Of a stretch of 64,000 bases of DNA, positions 16,188-23,818 are shown piece after piece. A model generated the notes under the pieces. The model was not told the DNA's origin and made no database searches. It saw nothing but the letters and a program-made list of their open reading frames with translations. The position numbers and the translations under genes are program-made. Position 1 is the first letter of the stretch. Each line of letters opens with the position of its first letter. This DNA is from Belnapia arida (GTDB lineage Bacteria; Pseudomonadota; Alphaproteobacteria; Acetobacterales; Acetobacteraceae): positions 82,572 to 146,571 of the forward strand of contig NZ_JAETWB010000009.1 of assembly GCF_016773205.1 (NCBI RefSeq), in the 5' to 3' direction.

Positions 16188-17573
16188 AATGGAGGCCGCC
16201 GCCTTGCGGTACCCCGCCCGCCGCGCCGGCGGCACCGGGTGCCGCCCGGCGACGCGCTCCAGCAGCAGCCGCGCATCCTCCTCCAGCCCCGCCTGCATCG
16301 CGGCATCGAGGAAGAACTGCTCCAGCACGTCCTGCTGCGCGTGGCTGCCGCCCAGCGCATGCATGCCCCCGAGCGCCGGCCGCATCGCCGCGACGGCCCC
16401 GGCGAAGTCGCCGCGCCCATGCCGCAGCACCGCCTCGCAGATCGGCAGGGCATACTGGCCGATGATCGCGGCGTTCCCGCCATTGTGGCTGCGCGCGTAG
16501 TCGCGCACCGCCTCCAGCATCCGCTCCGCCGCGCCGAAGCGCCCCGTCACCACCAGCGCCATCATGAAATGCGGCAGGTTGAAGCCCTGCTGGCAGTCGC
16601 CGATCCGCGCCTCCGCCTTGTCGGCCAGCTCCGCCCAGCGCGCCCCGCCATCCACCCCCTGCAGCCGCAGCCGGTAGAGCATGGAGATGGCGTTCTGCAT
16701 GTCGATGGCGAGGTCCGGCATCGCCATCGTCACCTGGCTTTCCAGGTTGCGGAAGTTCCGGTCGTAGAGCGCCAGCACCTGGTCGTGCTCGCCCCGCTCG
16801 TAGTGGAACAGCGCCCGGTGCCACCAGAGATGATGGGTGAGGTTGTTCCCCCCCTCCCAATGCTGCTCCAGCCCCGAGGTCCAGGCGATGCCCTCGCCGC
16901 GCCGCCCCTGCATCTCCATCACATGCGCGACCGCATGCGTCGCCCAGAGATCCGCCGGATTGATGCCGACCGCCGCGCGGCCCGCGGATTCGCCGACCAG
17001 GTAGTTGCCGCATTCCTCGTTGGCGAAGGCCTGGCAGGCCAGCACATTGTGGTAGCCGGGCTGGTCCGGCCCCCAATGCGGCAGCACGCCATTGACGGCC
17101 GCCAGCATCATGTCCGCCCGCCCCCGCCAGAAGGCGTTGTAGTGATGCAGCCGGAGCGCCAGCAGGTCATGCGGATGCTCGGCCATGATGCCCGTCCAGG
17201 CCGCGAGCGCGCGGGCCATGTCGCCCTCCGCCCAGGCCGCCAGCGCCGCCGCATGCGCCCTCTCGCGCGCCGTGCCGCGCTCGGCGAGCTGCCCAGCCCT
17301 GGCCGCCGCCTCCACCGCCGCCGGGGCGAAGGCCGAGTTCGCCGCCAGCATGGCGAAGGTGCCCTTCAGCATGACCAGCATCGGGCTCTCCGGGTCGAGC
17401 TTCAGCGCCGCCTTGAGCCGCTGCGAGGCATCCGCCCGGTAGAGCAGGAAGCCCTCCAGCGTCCGGTCATAGCCCGCCGCCGCCTCGGCCGAAGCCACCG
17501 TCATCGGCAGGCCCTGCGCGTCCTTCTGCATGCGTTCCCTCATCCTTCGGAAGTCTTGTCGAAGCTGGTCCAT
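16179..17573 (-). CDS. TTC38-like tetratricopeptide repeat protein
   Basis: A 464-residue helical-repeat protein with strong similarity to the TTC38 family, known mainly from animals but present in proteobacteria. Diagnostic segments are HLWWHRALFHYERGEHDQVL, DMQNAISMLYRLRLQGVD, a FMMALVVTGR helix and GGMHALGGSHAQQDVL near the C-terminus. There is no signal peptide or enzyme motif, so it is probably a cytoplasmic scaffold. Its biochemical role is unknown. It lies 61 nt downstream of the carbamoylase gene on the same strand and may be the third gene of the CoA-transferase operon. A GGAAGGA ribosome site lies 8-14 nt before the ATG. Confidence 0.85.
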   Translation of the reverse strand: MDQLRQDFRRMRERMQKDAQGLPMTVASAEAAAGYDRTLEGFLLYRADASQRLKAALKLDPESPMLVMLKGTFAMLAANSAFAPAAVEAAARAGQLAERGTARERAHAAALAAWAEGDMARALAAWTGIMAEHPHDLLALRLHHYNAFWRGRADMMLAAVNGVLPHWGPDQPGYHNVLACQAFANEECGNYLVGESAGRAAVGINPADLWATHAVAHVMEMQGRRGEGIAWTSGLEQHWEGGNNLTHHLWWHRALFHYERGEHDQVLALYDRNFRNLESQVTMAMPDLAIDMQNAISMLYRLRLQGVDGGARWAELADKAEARIGDCQQGFNLPHFMMALVVTGRFGAAERMLEAVRDYARSHNGGNAAIIGQYALPICEAVLRHGRGDFAGAVAAMRPALGGMHALGGSHAQQDVLEQFFLDAAMQAGLEEDARLLLERVAGRHPVPPARRAGYRKAAASILH

Positions 17574-17634
17574 AGCTGGTGTCCTTCCGCCGATTTGCTG
17601 CGGAAGGCTTGCGAGGAGTTGAGAGTCGCCCGGC

Positions 17635-18870
17635 CTAATGCCCGGCGCGGCCCGCCAGCCATAGCGTGAGCAGGCCGACCGCCGCCATCAGGTCATCGGT
17701 CTCCATCGCCTCGTCCGGGTTGTGGCTGCCGTTGCGGTTGCGGATGAGCAGCATTCCGGTCGGCACCCCGGCCGCGGCGAAGTTGTTGGCGTCATGACTC
17801 CCCGGGCTGTTCAGCCGCGGCGGCGCCAGCGCGCGCTGCCGCGCCGCCGCTGCCAGCTCGCCGAGAATCGTTGCATCCATCACGCCCGGCGCCGCGGCAC
17901 TCCGGGGGCCGAGATCGATGGCAACCCCCCGCCGCGCCGCCACTGCGCCCACCAGCCCGTGCAGCTTCGCCTCCAGCGCCGCCAGATGCGCCGCTTCATA
18001 GGCGCGCAGGTCGAGGCTCATCTCGAAGGCGCCCGGCACCACCGTCATCGCATGCCGCTCGGCCAGGGTATGGAACCGCCCGATGGTGACCGCCATCGGC
18101 CGCCGCGCCGCCTCCTCATCGAGCCAGAGCCGCTCCAGCGCCAGCGCCAGCTCCGCCCCCGCCAGCGCCGCATCGTGGCGGAAGCGGTGCGGCAGCCCGG
18201 TATGCGCATCCTCGCCCGTGATGCGGATATGCGGATGCCGCACATTCCCCGGATTGGCGAGGCAGAGCGCGACGGGCTGCCCCGCCTCGACGAGCTGCGG
18301 CGCCTGCTCGATATGGAGCTCGACATAGGCCCCGATTCGCCTGGGGTCGCGCAGCGGCCGCCCCAGCGCGCGTGGATCGCCCCCGCAGGCCGCGATGCAC
18401 TCCCCGAGGCGCTGGCCTCCCCGCGCATGCGGCAGGTCGAGCGCCCCCTCCGGCAGCCGTCCGAGCAGGCTGCGGCTGCCGATCAGCCCGAGCCCGAACC
18501 ACACCGCCTCCTCGCAGCGCAGCGCCAGCACCTCGATGGAGGCACGCGGCCGAAACCCCTCCGCCTGGAGCGCGGCGATGGCGGCAAGCCCCGCCACCAC
18601 CCCCGCCGCCCCATCGAAATTCCCCCCATGCACCACGCTGTCGAGATGCGATCCGATGAGGATCGGCGCCGCCGAAGGATCGGTCCCCGCCCAGCGCATC
18701 GAGAGACTGGCCCCCGCATCCACCGTGCAGTCGAGCCCAAGCCCCCGCGCCGTCTCCGCCATCAGCGCCATGGCGGCATTCTCGCCCGCCCCGAAGGCCT
18801 CGCGCGTGATCCCCGGCGGGTCGGCGCCGATCGCCGCCAGCCGGTCCAGCAACGTCTGGACAGGGATCAA
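17635..18870 (-). CDS. Hydantoinase/carbamoylase-type M20 amidase
   Basis: About 411 residues of the M20 zinc-peptidase family, closest in pattern to N-carbamoyl-L-amino acid hydrolase and allantoate amidohydrolase. Metal-site motifs: GSHLDSVVHGGNFDGAAG (His and bridging Asp) and LRCEEAVWFGLGLIGSRSLL (Glu pair). Others are YVELHIEQAPQL (His ligand) and GSHDANNFA near the C-terminus. The reading frame has no ATG near the expected start. A TTG at 18870 overlaps the stop of the upstream CoA-transferase gene (TTGA), giving a natural coupled start. These enzymes hydrolyse N-carbamoyl or ureido acids to amino acids, ammonia and CO2. The true substrate is not known. Confidence 0.85.
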   Translation of the reverse strand: MIPVQTLLDRLAAIGADPPGITREAFGAGENAAMALMAETARGLGLDCTVDAGASLSMRWAGTDPSAAPILIGSHLDSVVHGGNFDGAAGVVAGLAAIAALQAEGFRPRASIEVLALRCEEAVWFGLGLIGSRSLLGRLPEGALDLPHARGGQRLGECIAACGGDPRALGRPLRDPRRIGAYVELHIEQAPQLVEAGQPVALCLANPGNVRHPHIRITGEDAHTGLPHRFRHDAALAGAELALALERLWLDEEAARRPMAVTIGRFHTLAERHAMTVVPGAFEMSLDLRAYEAAHLAALEAKLHGLVGAVAARRGVAIDLGPRSAAAPGVMDATILGELAAAARQRALAPPRLNSPGSHDANNFAAAGVPTGMLLIRNRNGSHNPDEAMETDDLMAAVGLLTLWLAGRAGH

Positions 18871-19985
18871 AGCCCAAGCTCCGCCAGCACCGCCGCCGTA
18901 TGCTCGCCCAAGGCCGGCGCCGGCACGCTCCACGCCCCGATCCCCGGCAGCTTCGGGAAGGGCAGGGTGCCCAGCCCCGGCTGCGCCAGCGGCACGGCGG
19001 CGCCGACCGCCTGCACATGCGGGTCCGCCAGCCAGTCGAGCGGCGTGTTGACGAGGTCGCAGAGCATCCGCGCCGCCTGGTAGCGCGTCACCCACTCCGC
19101 AGCCGGCTGCGTGCGGAAGGCCTCGCGCAGCATCGGCAGCAGCGCCTCCCGGTGCTCCGCCCGTGCGGCGAAGCTGGCGAAGCGCGCATCCCCCACCAGT
19201 TCCGGCAACCCGGCGATGCCGACGAGCGTGGCGAATTCCGGCTCCCGCAGCATCGCCACCATGAACCAGCGCCCGTCGCTGCCCTGGTAGGTCCCGGAGG
19301 GAACGTTGGCGAGCGGCGGCACCCGCCCGAGCAGCCCCTGTTCGGCGACGTTGAAGGCCATCAGCGCCGCCGCCGCCTGCATCAGCGAGACGTCGAGCAC
19401 CCGCCGCTGCGGCGCCGCGCCCGCCACCCGGTCCCGCGCCTGCTCGGCCAGCGCCGCCTGCACGGCGGCGAAGGCCGAGATGCCGGTGACCATGTCGACC
19501 GTCATCAGGTTGCCGGTGCGGTGCGGCACGCCATCCATGCCGATATTGAGCGAGACCATCCCCGAATAGGCCTGGGCCACGCTGTCCGTGCAGGGCCGCT
19601 CCGAATGCGGCCCCTGCTGCCCGAAGCCCGAGATCGAGAGGAAGACCACATCCGCCTTTCCCGCCTCCGGCACCACGCCGATCCGCCGCGCGACCCCGGG
19701 CCGGAACGCTTCCAGCATCACGTCGGCCCGCGCCGCCAGAGCCTTGAAGGCCGCCCGCCCGCGCTCCTCCTGCAGGTCGATCACCACGCTTCGCTTGCCG
19801 CGGTTGAAGGTGACATGCATGGCGCTCTGCGTGCCTTCCCGCGTCGAGAGCCCCCGCGACCAGTCGCCCGCCGGCGGCTCGACCTTCAGCACCTCCGCCC
19901 CGCAGGCCGCGAGCAGCGTCGCGCAGTAGGGGCCTGCGATGCCCTGGCTCGCATCCAGCACGAAGAGCCCTTGGTAAGGCTGCAT
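18867..19985 (-). CDS. Class III CoA-transferase (CaiB/BaiF family)
   Basis: A 372-residue protein beginning MQPYQGLFVLDASQGIAGPY, the usual family III opening. It continues LLAACGAEVLKVEPPAGDWS and NRGKRSVVIDLQEERGRAAF, which bind CoA. The catalytic aspartate region follows (ADVMLEAFRPGVARRIG). These enzymes move CoA between organic acids, such as oxalyl, carnitine or succinyl acceptors. The gene heads a minus-strand set with the carbamoylase (overlapping TTGA) and the TTC38-like gene. It is divergent from the Bug-type binding protein at 20051, which may take up the organic acid used here. That link is inference from position. Confidence 0.92.
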   Translation of the reverse strand: MQPYQGLFVLDASQGIAGPYCATLLAACGAEVLKVEPPAGDWSRGLSTREGTQSAMHVTFNRGKRSVVIDLQEERGRAAFKALAARADVMLEAFRPGVARRIGVVPEAGKADVVFLSISGFGQQGPHSERPCTDSVAQAYSGMVSLNIGMDGVPHRTGNLMTVDMVTGISAFAAVQAALAEQARDRVAGAAPQRRVLDVSLMQAAAALMAFNVAEQGLLGRVPPLANVPSGTYQGSDGRWFMVAMLREPEFATLVGIAGLPELVGDARFASFAARAEHREALLPMLREAFRTQPAAEWVTRYQAARMLCDLVNTPLDWLADPHVQAVGAAVPLAQPGLGTLPFPKLPGIGAWSVPAPALGEHTAAVLAELGL

Positions 19986-20050
19986 GGCGTTTCCTCCCGC
20001 GTCTTGACGCCCTATCCTGCCTGGAACGACGGATGAGGGAAGGGGAGGGG

Positions 20051-21019
20051 ATGCGGATCACCCGGAGGGCGGCGCTCGGCCTTCTCGCGGCACCAATGGT
20101 GTTCCCCCCGGGGGCGCGGGCCGATGACTGGCCCTCCCGCCCGATCCGCTTCGTCGTGCCCTACCCGCCCGGCGGCCCGACCGACATCCTCGGCCGCGTC
20201 GCGGCGCAACGGGCCGGGACGCGGCTGCCGCAGCCCGTGGTGGTGGAGAACCGCGCCGGCGCCGGCGGCTCGATCGGCGCCGAGGCGGTGGCGCGGGCGG
20301 CACCCGATGGCGCCACCTTCCTCGTCAACGCTTCGGCCCATGTGATCGTCCCGCACATGATCCGCGTGCCTTACGACGCCATGGCCGATTTCGCGCCGGT
20401 GACGCAGATCGCCTCCGTCCCGCTGATCCTGGTCGTCACCCCCTCGCTCCCGGTGCGGTCGGTCGGCGAATTGCTGGCCTATGCGCGAGCCAATCCGGGC
20501 AAGCTCGCCTATGCCTCCTCCTCCAATGGCGGGGCGCCGCACCTGGCCGGGGAGATGTTCAAGCTGCTCGCCGGCGTCGATCTCCAGCACATCCCCTATC
20601 GCGGCAGCGGCCAGGCGCTGCCCGACCTCGTCGCCGGCAACGTGCAGCTGATGTTCGACAGCGCCGCCAGCAGCGCCGACCTGCTGCGGGAGGGGCGCCT
20701 GCGGCCGCTCGCCGTCACCACCGATGCGCGCATCCCGGCCTTCCCCGACCTGCCGACCATCGCCGAGGCGGGGGTGCCGGGCTATGCCATCTCCACCTGG
20801 TACGGCATCTGGGCTCCGGCCCAGACGCCGGACGCCATCGTCAACCGCATGCAGCAGGCGGTGGCAGAGGGGCTGGCCGCCCCCGAGGCTGCCGAGCGGC
20901 TGGCAGCGCTCGGCGCCATTCCGGTGGCCGAGACGCCAGACCGCTTCGGCGCCTTTTTGCGCTCGGAATGGACCCGCTACGCCGCGCTGGTGCGCGACGC
21001 ACGGATCAAGGCGGATTGA
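20051..21019 (+). CDS. Tripartite tricarboxylate transporter substrate-binding (Bug/TctC) protein
   Basis: About 322 residues. The ATG at 20051 follows the purine-rich AAGGGGAGGGG; an upstream ATG at 20033 would overlap that ribosome site. The Tat-like signal TRRAALGLLAAPMVFPPGARA leads to the mature start DDWPSRPIRFVVPYPPGGPTD, the family hallmark. A typical NRAGAGGSIGAEAVA loop and a C-terminal TIAEAGVPGYA segment are present. It should bind a carboxylate in the periplasm. No TctA/TctB membrane subunits are nearby, so it is an orphan receptor, as is common in Roseomonas-like genomes. It is divergent from the CoA-transferase operon and precedes the oxidoreductase gene by 11 nt. Confidence 0.92.
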   Translation: MRITRRAALGLLAAPMVFPPGARADDWPSRPIRFVVPYPPGGPTDILGRVAAQRAGTRLPQPVVVENRAGAGGSIGAEAVARAAPDGATFLVNASAHVIVPHMIRVPYDAMADFAPVTQIASVPLILVVTPSLPVRSVGELLAYARANPGKLAYASSSNGGAPHLAGEMFKLLAGVDLQHIPYRGSGQALPDLVAGNVQLMFDSAASSADLLREGRLRPLAVTTDARIPAFPDLPTIAEAGVPGYAISTWYGIWAPAQTPDAIVNRMQQAVAEGLAAPEAAERLAALGAIPVAETPDRFGAFLRSEWTRYAALVRDARIKAD

Positions 21020-21030
21020 GGGAGAAAGCC

Positions 21031-22035
21031 ATGCGCGCCGTCGTCTGCGAATCCTGGCGCGAATTCGACGCGCTGGAGCTGAAGGACATCCCCCCGCCGC
21101 CGATGCGGCCGGGCGGCGTCCGCATCCGCGTCGAGGCGGCCGGCGTCTCCTTCGCGACGCAGCTCGTCGTCGCCGGCAAGTATCAGCGGAAGCCCCCGCT
21201 GCCCTTCACCCCTGGCACCGAGATCGCCGGCACGGTGGTCGAGAGCGCGCCGGACGTGGCGGACCCGCTGCCCCCCGGCACCCGCGTCTTCGCCGTGCTC
21301 GACTGGGGCGGCATGGCCGAGGAAGCGGTGGCGGATGCCATCCATGTCGTTGCCATCCCCGACGGCCTGCCGCTCGAGCCGGCCGTCGCCATGCCGATCA
21401 GCTACCCCACCGCCGCCGGCGCCCTGATGTGGCGCACCCGCCTCTCCCCCGGCCAGTGGGTGCTGGTCCATGGCGCCGCCGCCGGCGTCGGCCTCGCCGG
21501 GGTCGAGATCGCCCGGGCGCTGGGCGCCCGCGTCATCGCCCGCTGCGGCGCGGGCAAGCGCGGCATCCCGCTCGCCCGCGGCGCCGACCTCGTCCTCGAC
21601 AGCGCCGAGCCCTTCCGCGACGCCGTGCGCGAGGCGACCGGCGGCACCGGCGTCGCCGCCGTGCTCGACACCCTCGGCGGCCCCGTCTTCGACGAAAGCC
21701 TCCGCTGCCTCGGCGACGGCGGCACGCTGGTCACCATCGGCTTCGCCGCCGGCGGCATCCCGCAGCTGCCGGTGAACCTGCTGCTGCTCAAGAACATCGC
21801 CGTCGCCGGTCTCAATTGGGGCACCTATGTCGGCTGGTCGCCCGGCGACAATCGCCAGCTCCACGCCCCCCGCGCCCGCGCCCTCTGGACGCAACTCGTC
21901 CAGTGGTGGAGCGAGGGCGCGCTCCGCCCCGAGGTCCATGCCGGCTTCCCCCTTGCCCAGTTCCGCGAGGCGATGGCCGAGGTCAGCAGCCGCCGCGCCA
22001 GCGGCCGGGTGGTGCTGCGCCCGCACGAGGCGTAG
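21031..22035 (+). CDS. NADPH:quinone oxidoreductase-like MDR protein
   Basis: A 334-residue medium-chain dehydrogenase/reductase without the catalytic zinc motif, as in the quinone oxidoreductase branch. The N-terminal GroES-like domain reads LPFTPGTEIAGTVVE. The nucleotide-binding Rossmann part has VLVHGAAAGVGLAGVEIARA, followed by GARVIARCG, VLDTLGGPVFDESL and GGTLVTIGFAAGGI. The ATG at 21031 has a GGGAGAAA ribosome site and follows the Bug gene by 11 nt. It reduces quinones, enones or acyl-CoA double bonds with NAD(P)H; many members are promiscuous. The likely operon (Bug receptor, oxidoreductase, exporter) suggests organic-acid handling, but no specific pathway can be named. Confidence 0.9.
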   Translation: MRAVVCESWREFDALELKDIPPPPMRPGGVRIRVEAAGVSFATQLVVAGKYQRKPPLPFTPGTEIAGTVVESAPDVADPLPPGTRVFAVLDWGGMAEEAVADAIHVVAIPDGLPLEPAVAMPISYPTAAGALMWRTRLSPGQWVLVHGAAAGVGLAGVEIARALGARVIARCGAGKRGIPLARGADLVLDSAEPFRDAVREATGGTGVAAVLDTLGGPVFDESLRCLGDGGTLVTIGFAAGGIPQLPVNLLLLKNIAVAGLNWGTYVGWSPGDNRQLHAPRARALWTQLVQWWSEGALRPEVHAGFPLAQFREAMAEVSSRRASGRVVLRPHEA

Positions 22036-22044
22036 CCTGCCCGG

Positions 22045-23484
22045 ATGAGCGAGACCAGCGCGCCGCCCGCCAAGCCCGACCCGCGCCTCACCGCCGCCAT
22101 CGTCGCCAGCGCGCTCTTCATGCAGAATCTCGACAGCGCCGCGGTGACAACGGCGCTGCCCGCCATGGCCGCCGAGATGGGGGTGGAGCCCGCCCGCCTC
22201 GGCACCGCCATCACCGCCTACCTCGTCTCGCTCACCGTCTTCATCCCCGTCTCCGGCTGGGTCGCCGACCGGTTCGGGGCGAAGCGCGTCTTCATGGCCG
22301 CCATTGCCGTCTTCACCATCGCCTCCGTCCTCTGCGGCCGCGCGACGAGCGTGCCGGAGATGATCGCCGCCCGCGTCTTCCAGGGTTTCGGCGGCGCGAT
22401 GATGGTGCCCGTCGCCCGCCTCCTCCTGCTTCGCCAGGTCCGCAAGGAGGAGATGCTGAGCGCCATGACCTGGCTCACCATGCCGGCCATGATCGGCCCG
22501 ATCAGCGGCCCGCCGCTCGGCGGCTTCCTGACGGACGCCTTCGGCTGGCAATCCGTCTTCCTCATCAACGTCCCGATCGGCCTGCTCGGCCTCGCCCTCG
22601 TCGCCTGGAAGATCGAGGATGTCCCGCCCGGCGACCCCGGCCCGCCTGACGTCATCGGCCTGGTCCTGATCGGCCTCGGCCTCGCCCTCTTCATGTTCGG
22701 CCTCGAGACCATCGGCCGCGGCGTCGTGACGGTCGGCATCCCCGAGGCGGCGCTGGTCCTCGGCCTGATGTTCGGCTGGGCCGCCATCCGCCACTGCCTG
22801 CGGGCGAAGCGCCCGGCCATCGACCTCTCCCTCCTGCGGATCCGCAGCTTCAGCCAGGGGGTGATCGTCGGCAGCCTGTTCCGCATCGGCGCCGGGGCGA
22901 CGCCCTTCCTGGTGCCGATGCTGCTCCAGGTCGGCTTCGGCAAGACCGCCTCGGCGGCCGGCCTCGTCTCCTTCGCCACGGCGCTCGGCGCTCTGGCGAT
23001 GAAACCGCTGGCCCGGCCCATCCTCCGCCGCTTCGGCTTCCGCAGCGTGCTGATCGCCACCTCGGTGCTGTCCGCCGCCGGCATCGCGGTTGCCGCGCTC
23101 TTCACTCCGGCCTGGCCGCTCTCGGCGATCTTCCTGCTGCTGGCGGCAGGCGGGCTGTTCCGCAGCCTGCAATTCACCGCGCTGAACACCATCTCCTTCG
23201 CAGACATCCCGGCCACCCGGCTCTCGGCGGCGACGAGCTTCTCCGGCACGGTGCAGCAGCTCGCCCCCGCCCTCGGCGTCGTCCTGGCGACGACGAGCCT
23301 CGAGGTCAGCAAGTCGCTCAGCGGCCATCATCTGGCGGAAGTGCCGGATTTCGCCGCGGCCTTCATCATCGCCGCCCTGGTGGTGCTCGCCTCCTGCCCC
23401 TTCTTCCTCCGCCTCGCCCCGGATGCCGGCGCCGAGGTCAGCGGCCACCGCCCGCTCGCCACCCGGCGCGCGCCCGCCGAATAG
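22045..23484 (+). CDS. DHA2-type MFS drug/proton antiporter
   Basis: A 479-residue polytopic membrane protein of the major facilitator superfamily, DHA2 (EmrB/QacA) subgroup. The start MSETSAPPAKPDPRLTAA leads to the first helix. The signature loop 2-3 motif is GWVADRFGAKRVFMAAI, preceded by the QNLDSAAVTTALPAM helix 1. The DHA2 antiporter motif C region is seen as LTMPAMIGPISGPPLGG. About 14 hydrophobic segments are expected. It most probably exports small hydrophobic compounds in exchange for protons. The gene starts 9 nt after the oxidoreductase stop and probably ends that operon. Convergent with the cupin gene at 23486, only 1 nt apart. Confidence 0.9.
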   Translation: MSETSAPPAKPDPRLTAAIVASALFMQNLDSAAVTTALPAMAAEMGVEPARLGTAITAYLVSLTVFIPVSGWVADRFGAKRVFMAAIAVFTIASVLCGRATSVPEMIAARVFQGFGGAMMVPVARLLLLRQVRKEEMLSAMTWLTMPAMIGPISGPPLGGFLTDAFGWQSVFLINVPIGLLGLALVAWKIEDVPPGDPGPPDVIGLVLIGLGLALFMFGLETIGRGVVTVGIPEAALVLGLMFGWAAIRHCLRAKRPAIDLSLLRIRSFSQGVIVGSLFRIGAGATPFLVPMLLQVGFGKTASAAGLVSFATALGALAMKPLARPILRRFGFRSVLIATSVLSAAGIAVAALFTPAWPLSAIFLLLAAGGLFRSLQFTALNTISFADIPATRLSAATSFSGTVQQLAPALGVVLATTSLEVSKSLSGHHLAEVPDFAAAFIIAALVVLASCPFFLRLAPDAGAEVSGHRPLATRRAPAE

Positions 23485-23485
23485 C

Positions 23486-23818
23486 TCAGTCGACGATGAA
23501 GAGCTTCGCCCCGGTGCGGGTGGAGGAGCGATGCGCCGCATCGCCGAAATCGGAGACTTCGTAGCCCATGCCCGGGCGGAGGGTGAAGCGCCGCCCGTCC
23601 TTCAGCTCCGTCTCCAGCTCGCCTTCCAGCACGTAGAGCACATGCCCCCGGTCGCACCAGTGATCGGCGAGGTAGCCCGGCGTGTACTCCACTTGCCGCA
23701 CCCGCAGGTCGCCGATCTGGAAGGTCCGCCAGATCGCCTCGCCCGTCTCGCCCTTGTGGCGGGTTTCCGCCACGGCCGACCAGTCGGTGACGGTGAAGGG
23801 AAGGGCAGGGATCCTCAT
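23486..23818 (-). CDS. DHCW-motif cupin protein
   Basis: A 110-residue single-domain cupin. The segment YTPGYLADHWCDRGHVLYVL contains the DHxC/W feature of the DHCW cupin family, followed by the second cupin strand EGELETELKDGRRFTLRPGM. Whether the metal ligands are complete cannot be judged from this short view. Its ATG overlaps the stop of the RND permease gene (ATGA), so it is translated from the pump mRNA. Cupin function is unknown; it may act as a small-molecule sensor or accessory enzyme. There is no signal peptide, so cytoplasmic. Confidence 0.8.
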   Translation of the reverse strand: MRIPALPFTVTDWSAVAETRHKGETGEAIWRTFQIGDLRVRQVEYTPGYLADHWCDRGHVLYVLEGELETELKDGRRFTLRPGMGYEVSDFGDAAHRSSTRTGAKLFIVD

